Shown piece by piece: positions 22,204-31,530 of a stretch of DNA of 64,000 nucleotides; position 1 is the first letter of the stretch, and each line of letters starts with the position of its first letter. The notes under the pieces were generated by a model. That model saw only the letters and a program-made list of their open reading frames with translations. It had not been told where the DNA came from and did not search any database. This DNA comes from Halorussus rarus (GTDB lineage Archaea; Halobacteriota; Halobacteria; Halobacteriales; Haladaptataceae), in NCBI RefSeq assembly GCF_003369835.1, contig NZ_QPMJ01000003.1, positions 248,001-312,000 of the forward strand, given 5' to 3'. Made by a program: the position numbers and the translations under genes.

Positions 22204-23297
22204 CCGACCTCTCGCTCCGCGGCGTCTCCAAATCGTTCGGCGGCGTCGACGCCCTCCGCGACGTCAGCCTCGACGTGGCCGACGGCGAGTTCTTCACGCT
22301 GGTCGGCCCCTCGGGCTGCGGGAAGACGACCACGCTCAGAGCTATCGCGGGCTTCGAGTCGCCGGACTCGGGGTCGGTGCGGTTCGGCGGGACCGAGATG
22401 GCCGGCGTCCCGCCGGAGAACCGCGACGTCGGCATCGTCTTCCAGAACTACGCGCTGTTCGCGAACATGACCGTCGGCGAGAACGTCGCCTACGGCCTCC
22501 GGTTCCGCGACACCCCCGGCGGCCAGTCGAAGGAGGCGCGAGTGGCGAACCTGCTCGAACTCGTCGACCTGCCGGGGTTCGAGGACCGCGACCCCGACGA
22601 GCTGTCGGGCGGGCAGCGCCAGCGCGTCGCGCTGGCGCGGGCGCTCGCGCCCGGTCCGGACGTCCTGCTGCTCGACGAACCCATGAGCGCGCTCGACGCG
22701 CGACTCCGCCAGGAGCTCCGGACGCAGGTCAAGGCCATCCAGTCGGAACTGGGCATCACGACCGTCTACGTCACCCACGACCAGGAGGAGGCCCTGGCCG
22801 TCTCGGACCGGGTGGCCGTGATGAACGACGGTCGGGTCGAGCAAGTCGGCGCGCCCGAGGCCGTCTACCGGCGGCCCGACACCCGGTTCGTCGCGGAGTT
22901 CCTCGGCGAGAACAACGTCTTCGCCGGCGAAGTCGCGGAGAGTGCGGGCGAGCCTGCGGGCCGCGGAGGCGACGGCGCGGGCGCGACGGTCCGGGTCGGC
23001 GCCGCCTCGTTCCGGCTCGCGGAATTCGACGCGTCCGAGGGTAGCGAAGTCGTCTTCTGCGTCCGCCCGGAGAAGCTGGCCGAGGGCGGCGGGCCGAACG
23101 GCTTCGAGGCCGACGTCGAGACCGTCGAGTTCCTCGGCGAGGCGTTCCGGGTCCACCTCGACTGGGACGGTCGGGACGTGACGCTCCGGACGCCCGAGCG
23201 ACCGTCCGCCGACCGGCTCTCGGTCGGCTTCGCGCCCGAGGACGCTCACGTGGTCTCGGCGGGCGGCCGCGAGCGGGCGGTCGTCGAGGAGCGGTAA
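22191..23297 (+). CDS. thiQ: thiamine-type ABC transporter ATP-binding protein
   Basis: The 368-residue protein has Walker A GPSGCGKTT near residue 38, signature LSGGQRQRVALARALA, Walker B VLLLDEP and switch VTHDQEEAL, followed by a TOBE-like C-terminal region of about 130 residues. The ATG at 22191 overlaps the permease end by 13 bp; a GTG at 22200 is an alternative. It powers the upstream importer. The long C-terminal domain resembles PotA/FbpC-type ATPases more than short ThiQ, so the name reflects operon context. Confidence 0.88.
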   Translation: MGSVTDLSLRGVSKSFGGVDALRDVSLDVADGEFFTLVGPSGCGKTTTLRAIAGFESPDSGSVRFGGTEMAGVPPENRDVGIVFQNYALFANMTVGENVAYGLRFRDTPGGQSKEARVANLLELVDLPGFEDRDPDELSGGQRQRVALARALAPGPDVLLLDEPMSALDARLRQELRTQVKAIQSELGITTVYVTHDQEEALAVSDRVAVMNDGRVEQVGAPEAVYRRPDTRFVAEFLGENNVFAGEVAESAGEPAGRGGDGAGATVRVGAASFRLAEFDASEGSEVVFCVRPEKLAEGGGPNGFEADVETVEFLGEAFRVHLDWDGRDVTLRTPERPSADRLSVGFAPEDAHVVSAGGRERAVVEER

Positions 23298-23332
23298 CGC
23301 GCTCGCCGCGACGTCGAGACGGGCCGTTCGAA

Positions 23333-23581
23333 TCAGGTATCGTCGGCGTCGCCGGGGAAGCAGTTGGTGCAGTCGTCGTAGAAGACGGTCTGGCGGGGCG
23401 AGAGCTTCCGCCACGTCGCGTCGTCGCGCTGGAGGAACGCCCGGCACGCCGGCTCGTCGCCGGTCTCGTCGGGACGATGGCGCTTCTTCGTGGTCGCCGA
23501 GGGGCTGACGAGGTACTGCCGGTCGGCGTCCTCGGTGGCGGCTCGGTCGCCGTCGTCGGGGGCGGCGCGGCCCGCGCTCAT
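23333..23581 (-). CDS. small protein with C-terminal CxxC
   Basis: An 82-residue acidic protein whose ATG overlaps the stop of the upstream 56-residue gene by 4 bp (ATGA). The central part is basic (SATTKKRHRP). A cysteine follows in EPACRAFL and a pair in DDCTNCFPG, three cysteines in all, which suggests metal binding. The family is not recognised with certainty. The ATGA coupling makes both small genes more credible than either alone. Confidence 0.65.
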   Translation of the reverse strand: MSAGRAAPDDGDRAATEDADRQYLVSPSATTKKRHRPDETGDEPACRAFLQRDDATWRKLSPRQTVFYDDCTNCFPGDADDT

Positions 23582-23748
23582 CGGTGCTCCTCCACGTCGA
23601 CTGTGCTCGACCTGGCGGCCCTGATCCACTCGCGGGTGGCGTCGGGCGTGTAGAGGACGAGTTCGGCCTCGCCGTCGCTGTTCGTCCGGGCGTACGTCTC
23701 GACTCGGCCGCGTGCGTCGTCTGCGGTTAGGGTGGCGTGTGTGTTCAT
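23578..23748 (-). CDS. 56-residue hypothetical protein
   Basis: ATG 23748 to TGA 23578. The sequence MNTHATLTADDARGRVETYAR, followed by GEAELVLYTPDATREWIRA, shows helix-strand-helix character with no cysteines. It overlaps the next small gene by 4 bp and lies 130 bp downstream of the helicase, in the same direction. I cannot assign a function. Confidence 0.65.
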   Translation of the reverse strand: MNTHATLTADDARGRVETYARTNSDGEAELVLYTPDATREWIRAARSSTVDVEEHR

Positions 23749-23878
23749 TTTCGGGTGCCTCCCGTGGGGTCGGTCGACACCCGGATATTGGGGTCTCAAC
23801 CGGTTAAAGGCGAGCCAAGGGCGCGGTGAAAGTGAAACTGGCGATCGAGTCGGGCAGGGTAGTCCCGGCCGACTCCCC

Positions 23879-26230
23879 CTATTCACGCCCGCGCCAGAAC
23901 CGCTCCAGTCCGAGCGAGAGCATGTCGGGACTCACCGGCTGGAACTCCTCGCGCTCGGTCGGGGGCAGGTACTCCCGGACGCTGTCCCACGAGTCGCGGG
24001 CGTACCGGGAGTCGACCAGGACCCGGACCCCGACCTCCTCGGGCCCCCGGATGACCCTGCCCAGCGCCTGTCGTGCTTTGCGGACCGCAGGGACCGTCAG
24101 CGCGTACTCGAATCCGTCGCCGAAGGCGCGGTCGTAGGCCGTCCTGACCGCCTTCGTCCGGGGACTCGCGGTGTTGATGATGGGAACGCCGCAAACCGCC
24201 GCGGCGTGGAGGCGGTCGCCCTCGTAGTCGACGCCCTCGGTGAGGGTGCCCCGGAGGCTGGTCACCAGCACCTTCCCGTCGCCGCCGAAGAACTCGGCCT
24301 TGAGGTCCTCGGTCGCGTCGTCGGCGCTGCTCTCGTCGAGCAGCACCGGCTTCTCGACCTTCGGGTTCGCGCGGAGCGTCTCGGCGGCCCACTCGGCCTC
24401 GGCGTAGTTGGGCATCCCGACCAGCACGTTGCCCGGCGACTGGGCCACGTCCCGGAGCGCGTCGGCGTACGCCTGGCGGGCTGGCGTCTCCTCGCCCGGT
24501 GCGCCTCGATTCTCGTAGGTGAACTTCGGCGCGTCCACCGCGAAGCTCTCGCGGTTCGCCTCGGGGAAGTTCAGCCCGTAGGTCCGCCGGACGACCGGCC
24601 GGCGCTCCTCCTCGCGGAGGTGCCGGAGGCCGGTCACCTCCTCGAACACGTCGAGGGGTTCGAGGGTCGCGCTCATCAGCACGCCGCCGCCGAACTCCGC
24701 GAGGCGCTCGCCGATGGCGTCGCTGGGCACGCAGTTCTGGATGGCGAGGCGGGCGTTGTACGCCCGGCGCCACGAGGAGTCGGGCTCCTTCTTATTCCAG
24801 GTCCGCTCGAGCTCTATCTCCCGGAAGTAGCGCTCGTGGTCGTTGCGGTACCACTCGCCGAGCACCCGGCCCGCCGCCGGGGCGGCCCGCTCTTTCTCCT
24901 CGTCCTCGGCCTCGTTGAGGATGCGGGCCGCGACCGCGCCGGCCGCCTCGGCACGGACCCAGACGCCGTCGTGGTGGCCCGCCGACTCGGCCCACTCCGA
25001 TATCTCGTCGGGCTGTGGCTCGGTCGGGTCCCGGAGCGGGATCTCGTCGTCGGGCAGGTCGTGGAGCTGCGACTTCCAGCCGCGGTGCTCGCGTTCGAGG
25101 TGGGCCGTCACCCGTCGGTCGAGCTCCTCGCGGAGGTCCCGGAGGAAGTCCCGGACCTCCTCCAGCTCCGAGAGGCTCACGTCGCTGTCCGAGAGCTCGC
25201 CCCGTATCATGTCGGCGTCGGCAGTGGTGTGCGTCTCCCTATCGTCGAACTTGACGGGCTGGATGACCCGCGTGAGCTCCGATTCGGCGTCCCGCAGGGT
25301 CGCGTCGCCGACCGCGTCGCTCACGAGGTCCCGGACGCGGGGTTCGAGCATGTGGGCCTCGTCGCAGACCACGAAGGTCGAGTCGTCGAGCAGCGCGCCG
25401 GTGAACCCGCCGGTCGTCACGGGGTCGAAGGCGTGGTAGTAGTTGCCGACGACGACCTCGGCGTGGGCCAGGATCGCCCCCATCATCGAGTGGGGGCAGG
25501 TGCCGTGCTGGACCGACAGCCCGACCAGCTCCTCCGGGTCGATGAGCCCCATCCCGTCGAAGTCGAAGGGGACCGACTCCACGGGGTCGCCGTCCTCGGG
25601 CAGTTCCTCGAGGAACTGGGCGTAGAACGGGCAGTACTCCACGTCGTCGTACTCGGGCATCTCCGGCGGATAGGGCGAGGGCTCGCCGGCGGTCTCCAGA
25701 TAGGACGCGGCGGCCCGGCCCTGCGCCCCCGAATCGGCCAGTCCGGTCTGTTGGCTCCGGGCGCGCGAGACGAGGTTCTGCGCGGTGGTCGAGCCGCCCT
25801 CGCCGGTTATCGCCCGGGTGTCCTCGCGGAGCGACTCGCACCGCTCGTAGACGTTGCCGTCGTCGATGCCGCCCGCGCTCTCCCGGTTGTACGGGCAGAC
25901 GTCGGCCTTCCCGACCAGCGTGAGCCCGGTGACGGGGTCCCAGTCGTCGGGCAGGCCGGCGTTGATGGTCCGGAGGTCCTGCTCGAACTGCCGGAGTTGC
26001 TGCTTGACGCTGGTGAGCACGACCACCCGCTCGTAGTCGCTGTCGGGGTCCCGGACCAGGTGGATGCCGGCGGTCAGCGCCAGCATCGTCTTGCCGGTGC
26101 CGCAGGCGCCCTCGACGACCGCGAAGCCGCCGTCCTCGGCGGTGTCGACGGCGGTCTCGATGCCGTCGACCTGCTCGTCGTACGGCTCGGCGTGGCCGAA
26201 GATCTCGCGCCACGAATCGCTGGACGTCAC
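23879..26230 (-). CDS. XPD/Rad3-like iron-sulfur superfamily 2 DNA helicase
   Basis: The 783-residue protein starts at GTG 26230. Walker A is EGACGTGKTMLAL near residue 40 and the DEAH box is FVVCDEAHML. Four cysteines at spaced positions (DVC, YERC, VEYC, HGTC) between motifs Ia and II match the 4Fe-4S cluster of XPD, DinG and FANCJ helicases. The C-terminal half has GVLMSATLEPLDVF, LVTSLRGTLTEGVDYEG and the motif VI stretch QALGRVIRGPEEVGV. It unwinds DNA 5' to 3' by family precedent and probably serves repair. About 120 residues between the second and third cysteines are low in conservation. Confidence 0.9.
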   Translation of the reverse strand: MTSSDSWREIFGHAEPYDEQVDGIETAVDTAEDGGFAVVEGACGTGKTMLALTAGIHLVRDPDSDYERVVVLTSVKQQLRQFEQDLRTINAGLPDDWDPVTGLTLVGKADVCPYNRESAGGIDDGNVYERCESLREDTRAITGEGGSTTAQNLVSRARSQQTGLADSGAQGRAAASYLETAGEPSPYPPEMPEYDDVEYCPFYAQFLEELPEDGDPVESVPFDFDGMGLIDPEELVGLSVQHGTCPHSMMGAILAHAEVVVGNYYHAFDPVTTGGFTGALLDDSTFVVCDEAHMLEPRVRDLVSDAVGDATLRDAESELTRVIQPVKFDDRETHTTADADMIRGELSDSDVSLSELEEVRDFLRDLREELDRRVTAHLEREHRGWKSQLHDLPDDEIPLRDPTEPQPDEISEWAESAGHHDGVWVRAEAAGAVAARILNEAEDEEKERAAPAAGRVLGEWYRNDHERYFREIELERTWNKKEPDSSWRRAYNARLAIQNCVPSDAIGERLAEFGGGVLMSATLEPLDVFEEVTGLRHLREEERRPVVRRTYGLNFPEANRESFAVDAPKFTYENRGAPGEETPARQAYADALRDVAQSPGNVLVGMPNYAEAEWAAETLRANPKVEKPVLLDESSADDATEDLKAEFFGGDGKVLVTSLRGTLTEGVDYEGDRLHAAAVCGVPIINTASPRTKAVRTAYDRAFGDGFEYALTVPAVRKARQALGRVIRGPEEVGVRVLVDSRYARDSWDSVREYLPPTEREEFQPVSPDMLSLGLERFWRGRE

Positions 26231-26397
26231 TGGGCCGGGGTTGGTCGCCTTCGGGTTTGAACGTTTGGAATCGGGGAATCGGGCGGGTCGACCGTCGGGT
26301 TCGGTCGGCGGGCCGGGGTGACCGACCGGCGTGGTCGCCGCGTCGGACCGGGTCCGGGAAGCGAGGATTTTTGCCGAGCGGCCTCACAGGTACCCAC

Positions 26398-26853
26398 ATG
26401 ACCGAACCGCCGCTCGAAGTCGATTGCGTCCTCGTCCCCGTCGACGGGAGCGACGAGTCGGCCGAGGCCGTCGAGTACGCGCTCGCCGTCGCCGAGAAGT
26501 ACGGCGCCTCGGTCCACGCGATGTACGTCCTCGGCGAGGAACTGGTCCGGGGCATCGAGAGCGGCGCGGTCGACGAGGAGGACGTCGTCTCCGAGACCGA
26601 GACGTTCCTCGGGGAGGTCCGGGCGACGGCGGCCGACTACGACGTGGCCGTCTCGTCCTCGAACGCCTACGGCTTCTCGACCACCCGGAAGACCCAGCAC
26701 CCCGGCAGCGCGGTGCTCGACACCGCCGAGGACATCGAGGCCGACTTCGTCGTCATCCCGCGGGAACCCCTGAGCGGCGAACCGGGCGAGGTGCTGGAGA
26801 AGGCCGCCGAGTACGTGCTGCTGTACGCGAGCCAGCCCGTGCTGTCGGTGTGA
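26398..26853 (+). CDS. universal stress protein (UspA family)
   Basis: The 151-residue protein starts at ATG 26398. The opening strand VLVPVDGSDESAEAVEYAL is typical of UspA, but the ATP-binding Gly-2x-Gly-9x-Gly(S/T) loop near the C-terminus is replaced by VIPREPLSGEPGEVLEKAAEYVLL. This probably makes it a non-ATP-binding member. It is divergent from the helicase, with about 167 bp between the starts, and has a TTTTTGCC promoter-like tract upstream. Confidence 0.85.
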   Translation: MTEPPLEVDCVLVPVDGSDESAEAVEYALAVAEKYGASVHAMYVLGEELVRGIESGAVDEEDVVSETETFLGEVRATAADYDVAVSSSNAYGFSTTRKTQHPGSAVLDTAEDIEADFVVIPREPLSGEPGEVLEKAAEYVLLYASQPVLSV

Positions 26854-27037
26854 CGAGGTTGCTCGACCGCATTTTCCACCGTGGGGAACCAGTTATTGTA
26901 CCGCGAGTGACCGCAGGAAGCGAGCGGACCAAGTGAGGACCGGAACGGGCAGAGCGAGTGGAGGGCGAACGCAGTGGTTTTCATCAACGTTTTGCAAGAG
27001 AGCGCCTCTCGGGGCGCGACCGCAGCAAACGGTCGTC

Positions 27038-27562
27038 CTACAGCCGCAGCACCATCTCGATCTCGAAGCTCTCGGTGCCGTGGGTCTCGAAGCCGACCGA
27101 CTCGTAGAGGTTGACGGCGGCGTGGTTCCAGCGCTCGACCGTGAGCCAGACCTTCTCCGCACCGTTTGCCCGCCCGTGGCCCAGCAGCGCCCGGATGAGC
27201 CGCGAGCCGATGCCCGAGCGCTGGAACTCCTGGTGGACGAAGATGGCGAGCTCGTAGGCGTCCTCGTCGGGGACCAGCGTGGCGTGGCCGACCGCCCGGT
27301 CGTCGTGCCACGCCACCACGTTCAGGCCCTCGAGCAGGGTCTCGAGCCAGTCGCGGACCCGCTCCTCGGTGGCCGGCGGGATGCCCTGGGCCCGGTCGGC
27401 GGGGTCGAAGTCGGCGTACATCTCCACGATGGCGTCGAACTCGCCCTCCTCGTAGGGCCGGATCTCGATCTCGCGGCCCTCCTTGTCGGCGAACGACAGC
27501 GGCGGCTCCGGGAACGACCCCGCGGCCGGTTCGTCGGGGTAACTCCGCTCGCTCGGGCTCAT
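27038..27562 (-). CDS. GNAT family N-acetyltransferase
   Basis: The 174-residue protein starts at ATG 27562. The GNAT core reads IEIRPYEEGEFDAIVEMYADF, GHATLVPDEDAYELAIFVHQEFQRSGIGSRL (acetyl-CoA loop Q-RSGIG) and NHAAVNLYESVGF. The acceptor is unknown. Its ATG overlaps by 4 bp the stop of the upstream UspA gene, so the two are co-transcribed. Confidence 0.92.
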   Translation of the reverse strand: MSPSERSYPDEPAAGSFPEPPLSFADKEGREIEIRPYEEGEFDAIVEMYADFDPADRAQGIPPATEERVRDWLETLLEGLNVVAWHDDRAVGHATLVPDEDAYELAIFVHQEFQRSGIGSRLIRALLGHGRANGAEKVWLTVERWNHAAVNLYESVGFETHGTESFEIEMVLRL

Positions 27563-27927
27563 CGTACCAGTTTGACGCTCACGGCGGAGTTCAGCAGGAC
27601 GAACTCCGCGATGTGGCCCAGCTTGATCTTGCCCATGGGGCTGCGCTGGCCGCCGCCGAGGACGATCTGGTCGAACTCCCCGCGCTCGGCGAGGTCGACG
27701 AGCTGGCTCCCGGGGTCGCCCGAGAGCTGGCGCACCTCGGCCGCGAACGCCGCCGTCTCGAGCGCCTCGAACACCCGCGACTCGATCTCGCCCGTTTCGC
27801 GGTCGCTCTCGGGGTTCTCCAGGACGACGACGGTGAGGTCGTCGCCGGCGGCCTTCGCGCGTTCGATGGTCTCCTCGAGGGCCCGCAGCGAGTCGTCGCT
27901 CCCGCCGATTCCGAGCAGTACGTTCAT
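27559..27927 (-). CDS. universal stress protein (UspA family)
   Basis: The 122-residue UspA-fold protein begins MNVLLGIGGSDDSLRALEE. It carries the C-terminal loop ILGGGQRSPMGKIKLGHIAEFVLLNSAVSVKLV, which retains G-2x-...-G-x9-type spacing close to ATP-binding members. It is the first gene of a two-gene unit with the GNAT acetyltransferase. The pairing recalls Usp-acetyltransferase associations, but no regulatory link is visible in the sequence. Confidence 0.85.
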   Translation of the reverse strand: MNVLLGIGGSDDSLRALEETIERAKAAGDDLTVVVLENPESDRETGEIESRVFEALETAAFAAEVRQLSGDPGSQLVDLAERGEFDQIVLGGGQRSPMGKIKLGHIAEFVLLNSAVSVKLVR

Positions 27928-28079
27928 GTCTCCCACAACCGCACCCGCCCTCAAAACAGTTGTCAGTCTCCCACGACCGCGGTTCCGAGCCTCCCGCTCG
28001 AATCCCGGTAACGACCGCCAGACCGCGGGAACCGCCGCCAGACGACACGCTTTTCCACCTCCACTCGTAACCCCGACCC

Positions 28080-29084
28080 ATGGCAGACGACCAACCGCGT
28101 CCGCCCGAGAACGACAACAAGGACGCCGACGGTGAAACGCCTCGCAGCCCGGAAACCGACAGCGAGGTCCGACGTTCCGATGCCGGAATCGAGAGCGACG
28201 CCGACGAAGCGATTGCTGCGGAAACCGACGCTGAACCTGACGCCGAAGTCGACGCTGACGCCGCGACCGATTCCGGCGACGAGAGCTCCGAGGAATCGCC
28301 CGACGCGGCCGCCGACCGGTCGACGGACGATCCGGCGGATGCCTCGGTAGATGAGACCGACGAGTCGCAGGTGGACGAGTTCCAGGCCGACGCAGCACCT
28401 GCGGATGACTCGGCCGGGCGCGACGAGGGAACACCGGCGCAGGACGAGGAGAGCGCGACGGACCTCGACGAGACGCCCGCGGAGACCGACGATACAGCCG
28501 ACTCACCGGCCGACGACTCCCCGGCCGCGGACGTGCCCGAGGACGTCCGGAAGTACGCCCGGTTCAAGAAGATGGACGGCGCCCAGTACGACCGGGTCAA
28601 CGAGTTCCTGCGCGACCGGACGTACATCACCGCCCGCGAGTGGGCCATCGCCCGGCTCTGCGCCGACTTCCGGACCGAGACCGGGGTCGAGATGACCAAG
28701 ATCGGCGAGAACCTCCCCGAGCTCGTCCCGTTCATGACCGACACCTACACTCCGCAGGCGGTCAACCAGGCCCGCAGCTCCTTCGAGAACAAGGTCCGGC
28801 AGGCCGGCGCGACCTTCCTCTACGGCGCGATGTCGGGGTTCTTCACGGCCGAGGAGCTCGACGACATGATGTACGAGGTGACCGAAGTCGCGAAGTTCCT
28901 GCTCGAGGTCGAGGGCGTCGACCTCTCGGTCGAGGAGGAGCTCGAGGCCGAGGACCGCATCTCCGACGTGATGCGGGAGGTCCAGTCGGCCAGCGAGGAG
29001 CTCCGCCACGACGAGCTCGCGTGCCCGAACTGCGGCCACGAGCTCGAGGCCGCGGAGGCCGACACGGTAGAGGGCGACGACTGA
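28080..29084 (+). CDS. haloarchaeal conserved protein with acidic N-terminal tail and CxxC end
   Basis: The 334-residue protein splits clearly in two. Residues 1-150 are a disordered, extremely acidic tail (Asp/Glu/Ser/Thr/Ala). From PEDVRKYARFKKMDGAQYD onward it is a well-structured helical domain with REWAIARLCADF and GVEMTKIGENLPELVPF. It ends with CPNCGHE, half of a zinc ribbon. The domain resembles a haloarchaeal family of unknown function (DUF5806, as I recall it; not checked). The helical core with KIGENLPEL looks like a winged-helix-type fold, so DNA binding is possible. Confidence 0.8.
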   Translation: MADDQPRPPENDNKDADGETPRSPETDSEVRRSDAGIESDADEAIAAETDAEPDAEVDADAATDSGDESSEESPDAAADRSTDDPADASVDETDESQVDEFQADAAPADDSAGRDEGTPAQDEESATDLDETPAETDDTADSPADDSPAADVPEDVRKYARFKKMDGAQYDRVNEFLRDRTYITAREWAIARLCADFRTETGVEMTKIGENLPELVPFMTDTYTPQAVNQARSSFENKVRQAGATFLYGAMSGFFTAEELDDMMYEVTEVAKFLLEVEGVDLSVEEELEAEDRISDVMREVQSASEELRHDELACPNCGHELEAAEADTVEGDD

Positions 29085-29138
29085 CCAGTCGCTGACTGAC
29101 ACGACTGAACGTTGACGCCGACCGACGAGACGCCCCGC

Positions 29139-30191
29139 CTACTCCTCCTCCTCGTGCTGGTCGCTTCCCGCGACGAACGGCCCGATGAACAGCGTCGACT
29201 GGGAGACGGTCGCCAGTCGCGAGATGTACGAGATCAGTATCATGAACGGGACGAGCGCCACGGTCGCGGCCCCGCTGACGAACCACAGCCGGTTCTCCAC
29301 CCCGAGGGTCGCCTCGGGGAAGACGCCGGGGTCGTACATCTGGCTCGCCCAGAACGCCAGCAGGAGACACGGGAGCCCGGCGTAGAGCAGCGCCCGCGAG
29401 AAGTTGATGAACTCCGTGCGGATGTACGTCGTCTTGAGGTACCCCCGCGCGGTGACGAACAGCTCGATGGCGTTGACCATCTCGACCAGCGCCTCCTTCT
29501 CCGCGTCGTCGAGCCGGTCGGCGTACTCCTTGCGGATCCGCCGCAGGTGGCGTATCTTCCCGGAGGTGTCGAGGTCCATCACGGCCGCGACCGCCTCGAA
29601 CCCGCCGAACTTCGCGTCGGTCAGCTCCTCGTTGACGTCGTCGGCGTCCTCGACCAGCTTCCGGGCGAACTCCCGGACCTCGGACTCCAGCTCCGGCCCG
29701 CCGTCGACGGTCTCGGGCAGGTCGGTCGCCCGGTCGCGGAGCGCCGACACCAGGTCGTCGAGGTACTGCCCCGGCGAGAGCGGGCTCACGGTGTCGTCGA
29801 GCAGCCCCTCGCTCTGACGGCGGAGCTTCATCGTGTCGTCGAGCCGGCCGCGCTGGTCGCTGACGGGACCGAGCTCCGGCGAGAGCACCAGCTGGTTGAT
29901 CGAGAGGACGATGGTGACGACCGAGACGATGGTCTTGAGCAGTTCGACCAGCGCCGTGGCGGGCGAGACGCCCTCCGAGAGGAACCGCTGGACCGACACC
30001 GGCCCGAACGTCCCGACCGCGACCGTGAGGACGAACGTCCCCGCGGCCAGCAGGCCGACGACCAACCAGCGGTTGGCGTCGATGAGGAACCACCGCTTGA
30101 GGTCGAACAGCGCCCGGCGGAGCCGCCCGCGGTCGGGCTGCTCGATGGTGTCGGTGATCTCCGTCGGCGAGTCGACGTCCGCTCCTGACAT
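29139..30191 (-). CDS. four-segment membrane protein of unknown function
   Basis: The 350-residue protein starts at ATG 30191 (MSGADVDSPTE). An acidic N-terminus leads into two hydrophobic segments (about 42-62 and 85-105). A long soluble, charged helical region of about 160 residues follows, and then two more membrane segments near 275-335. The C-terminus is acidic (DQHEEEE). It has no enzymatic motif. The architecture of helix pairs flanking a coiled soluble core recalls bestrophin- or Mid1-like membrane proteins only superficially. Confidence 0.75.
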   Translation of the reverse strand: MSGADVDSPTEITDTIEQPDRGRLRRALFDLKRWFLIDANRWLVVGLLAAGTFVLTVAVGTFGPVSVQRFLSEGVSPATALVELLKTIVSVVTIVLSINQLVLSPELGPVSDQRGRLDDTMKLRRQSEGLLDDTVSPLSPGQYLDDLVSALRDRATDLPETVDGGPELESEVREFARKLVEDADDVNEELTDAKFGGFEAVAAVMDLDTSGKIRHLRRIRKEYADRLDDAEKEALVEMVNAIELFVTARGYLKTTYIRTEFINFSRALLYAGLPCLLLAFWASQMYDPGVFPEATLGVENRLWFVSGAATVALVPFMILISYISRLATVSQSTLFIGPFVAGSDQHEEEE

Positions 30192-30257
30192 TCCGACCGA
30201 TGGGTTCGACGGCCGGCCCTTTCGGTCCGTCGGCCGACGGGGAGCTGTCGACCCCAC

Positions 30258-30878
30258 TTACCCGTCGGCGCCGTCGCCCTCGTCGTCCTCCGTCGGCGCG
30301 AAGTTCGCCGGCTCGTCGTGGGTGAACTCGATTTGCTCCTCGCTCAGCGTCCGGACGTAGGTCCGCATCTCCCCGGCGTGCTCGGCCTCCTGGAGCATCC
30401 CCTGGGCGTCCTGCGTGTCGTAGTAGGCCGGGTAGAGCACCGCCACCTCGGCGTCGGGGTCCTCCATCGCGACCACGAGCAGCACGAGCGAGTCGGCGGT
30501 CGCCCGGAACGCCTCGTAGGAGTCGAAGCCGACCTCGCCCTCCACGAGGGTCTCGAGCTCGGCGAACTCGTCGTCGGGGACCAGCACGTCGAGCCCGAAC
30601 CGGTCGTCGTTCTCCGTCGGCGCGAGCGCGGTCACGTCGCCGGGGTGGAGCTGGAGCGTCTCCCACCCTTCGGCCTCGTACTCGGCGGCCGTCGCCTCCA
30701 TGTCACCGATGATGTCGTCCCAGTACTCCGCCGCCCGGAGGTGCGTGCCGGGAATCTGGCTCGCCTGCTCGAACGCCGCGGCCGGGTCCTCCTCGGCGAG
30801 CCGTTCGAGCTCCGCTTCGTCCTCGGGGGTCGTCTCGTCGGCGACCGACTCGTCGCGCTCCTCGGCGTCCTCGCTCAT
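30258..30878 (-). CDS. conserved-looking haloarchaeal hypothetical protein
   Basis: The 206-residue soluble acidic protein starts at ATG 30878. A disordered acidic stretch covers residues 1-40. An alpha/beta domain follows with IPGTHLRAAEYWDDIIGDMEATA, LHPGDVTALAP and GLDVLVPDDEF, ending in MRTYVRTLSEEQIEFTHDEP. It has no cysteines or known catalytic motif. The same transcription direction as 29139-30191, with a 66-bp gap, allows an operon. Confidence 0.78.
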   Translation of the reverse strand: MSEDAEERDESVADETTPEDEAELERLAEEDPAAAFEQASQIPGTHLRAAEYWDDIIGDMEATAAEYEAEGWETLQLHPGDVTALAPTENDDRFGLDVLVPDDEFAELETLVEGEVGFDSYEAFRATADSLVLLVVAMEDPDAEVAVLYPAYYDTQDAQGMLQEAEHAGEMRTYVRTLSEEQIEFTHDEPANFAPTEDDEGDGADG

Positions 30879-30955
30879 GGTTACGAACGCGACGTTCCGG
30901 GCAAAAAGTCTTGGTACTCGAATCCGCCCTCGACTCGGACGTTTCCGGCCCTCGT

Positions 30956-31402
30956 CTACTCGTCGAGCTGCCGCGCGATGTCGGCCAGCCCCTCGTCGGG
31001 CGACTCGGTGGCCTCGTAGAAGACGCGCCGGCCCGGTTCGCGCAGGCCGTACTTGAATCCGGGCTCGACGACGTCGACCAGCACCGACTGGCCGAACTCG
31101 ATGCCGGTCCCCTCGACCCACGTCGAGAGGTGGTTCTCGCCGTCCTCGGGGTTGCGCGCGAGCGACGGCGACTCGTAGAGCCCCCGGAGCTCCCGGCCCT
31201 CGCCGGTCAGCGGCGACTCGATGCGGGCGCGGTACTCGGTGTCGTCGGCGACGACCCGGACGAGTTCGCCGTCCGGGAAGGTGTCGAGGTCGACTTCATC
31301 GGTCGGAATCTCGACCTTCGGGCGGTCGAGCCCGCCGCTCCGGACGAGCGTCGCGCGGACGGTCGTCAGCGAGGAGTGGTCGCTGGAGATGCGGTCGGCC
31401 AT
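30956..31402 (-). CDS. conserved-looking haloarchaeal hypothetical protein
   Basis: The 148-residue beta-rich protein begins MADRISSDHSSLTTVRATL. Later motifs include FPDGELVRVVADDTEYRARIES, ENHLSTWVEGTGIEFGQSVLVDVV and PGRRVFYEATESP. The strand pattern suggests a small beta-barrel that could bind nucleic acid or a ligand, but no family signature is certain. It lies 128 bp downstream of the S6e gene, in the same direction. Confidence 0.78.
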   Translation of the reverse strand: MADRISSDHSSLTTVRATLVRSGGLDRPKVEIPTDEVDLDTFPDGELVRVVADDTEYRARIESPLTGEGRELRGLYESPSLARNPEDGENHLSTWVEGTGIEFGQSVLVDVVEPGFKYGLREPGRRVFYEATESPDEGLADIARQLDE

Positions 31403-31530
31403 GCGTGTGCTGTTCCGTTCTAGCCGTCTGAGAGAGAAAACGCCTGCGGTCGTTCCGCGGCGCGTCGCGGGGCGTCCCGCACCGCGTCGCGGGCCGTGTT
31501 CCGCGTTACTTCCCGAGACGCGGTCCCGCG

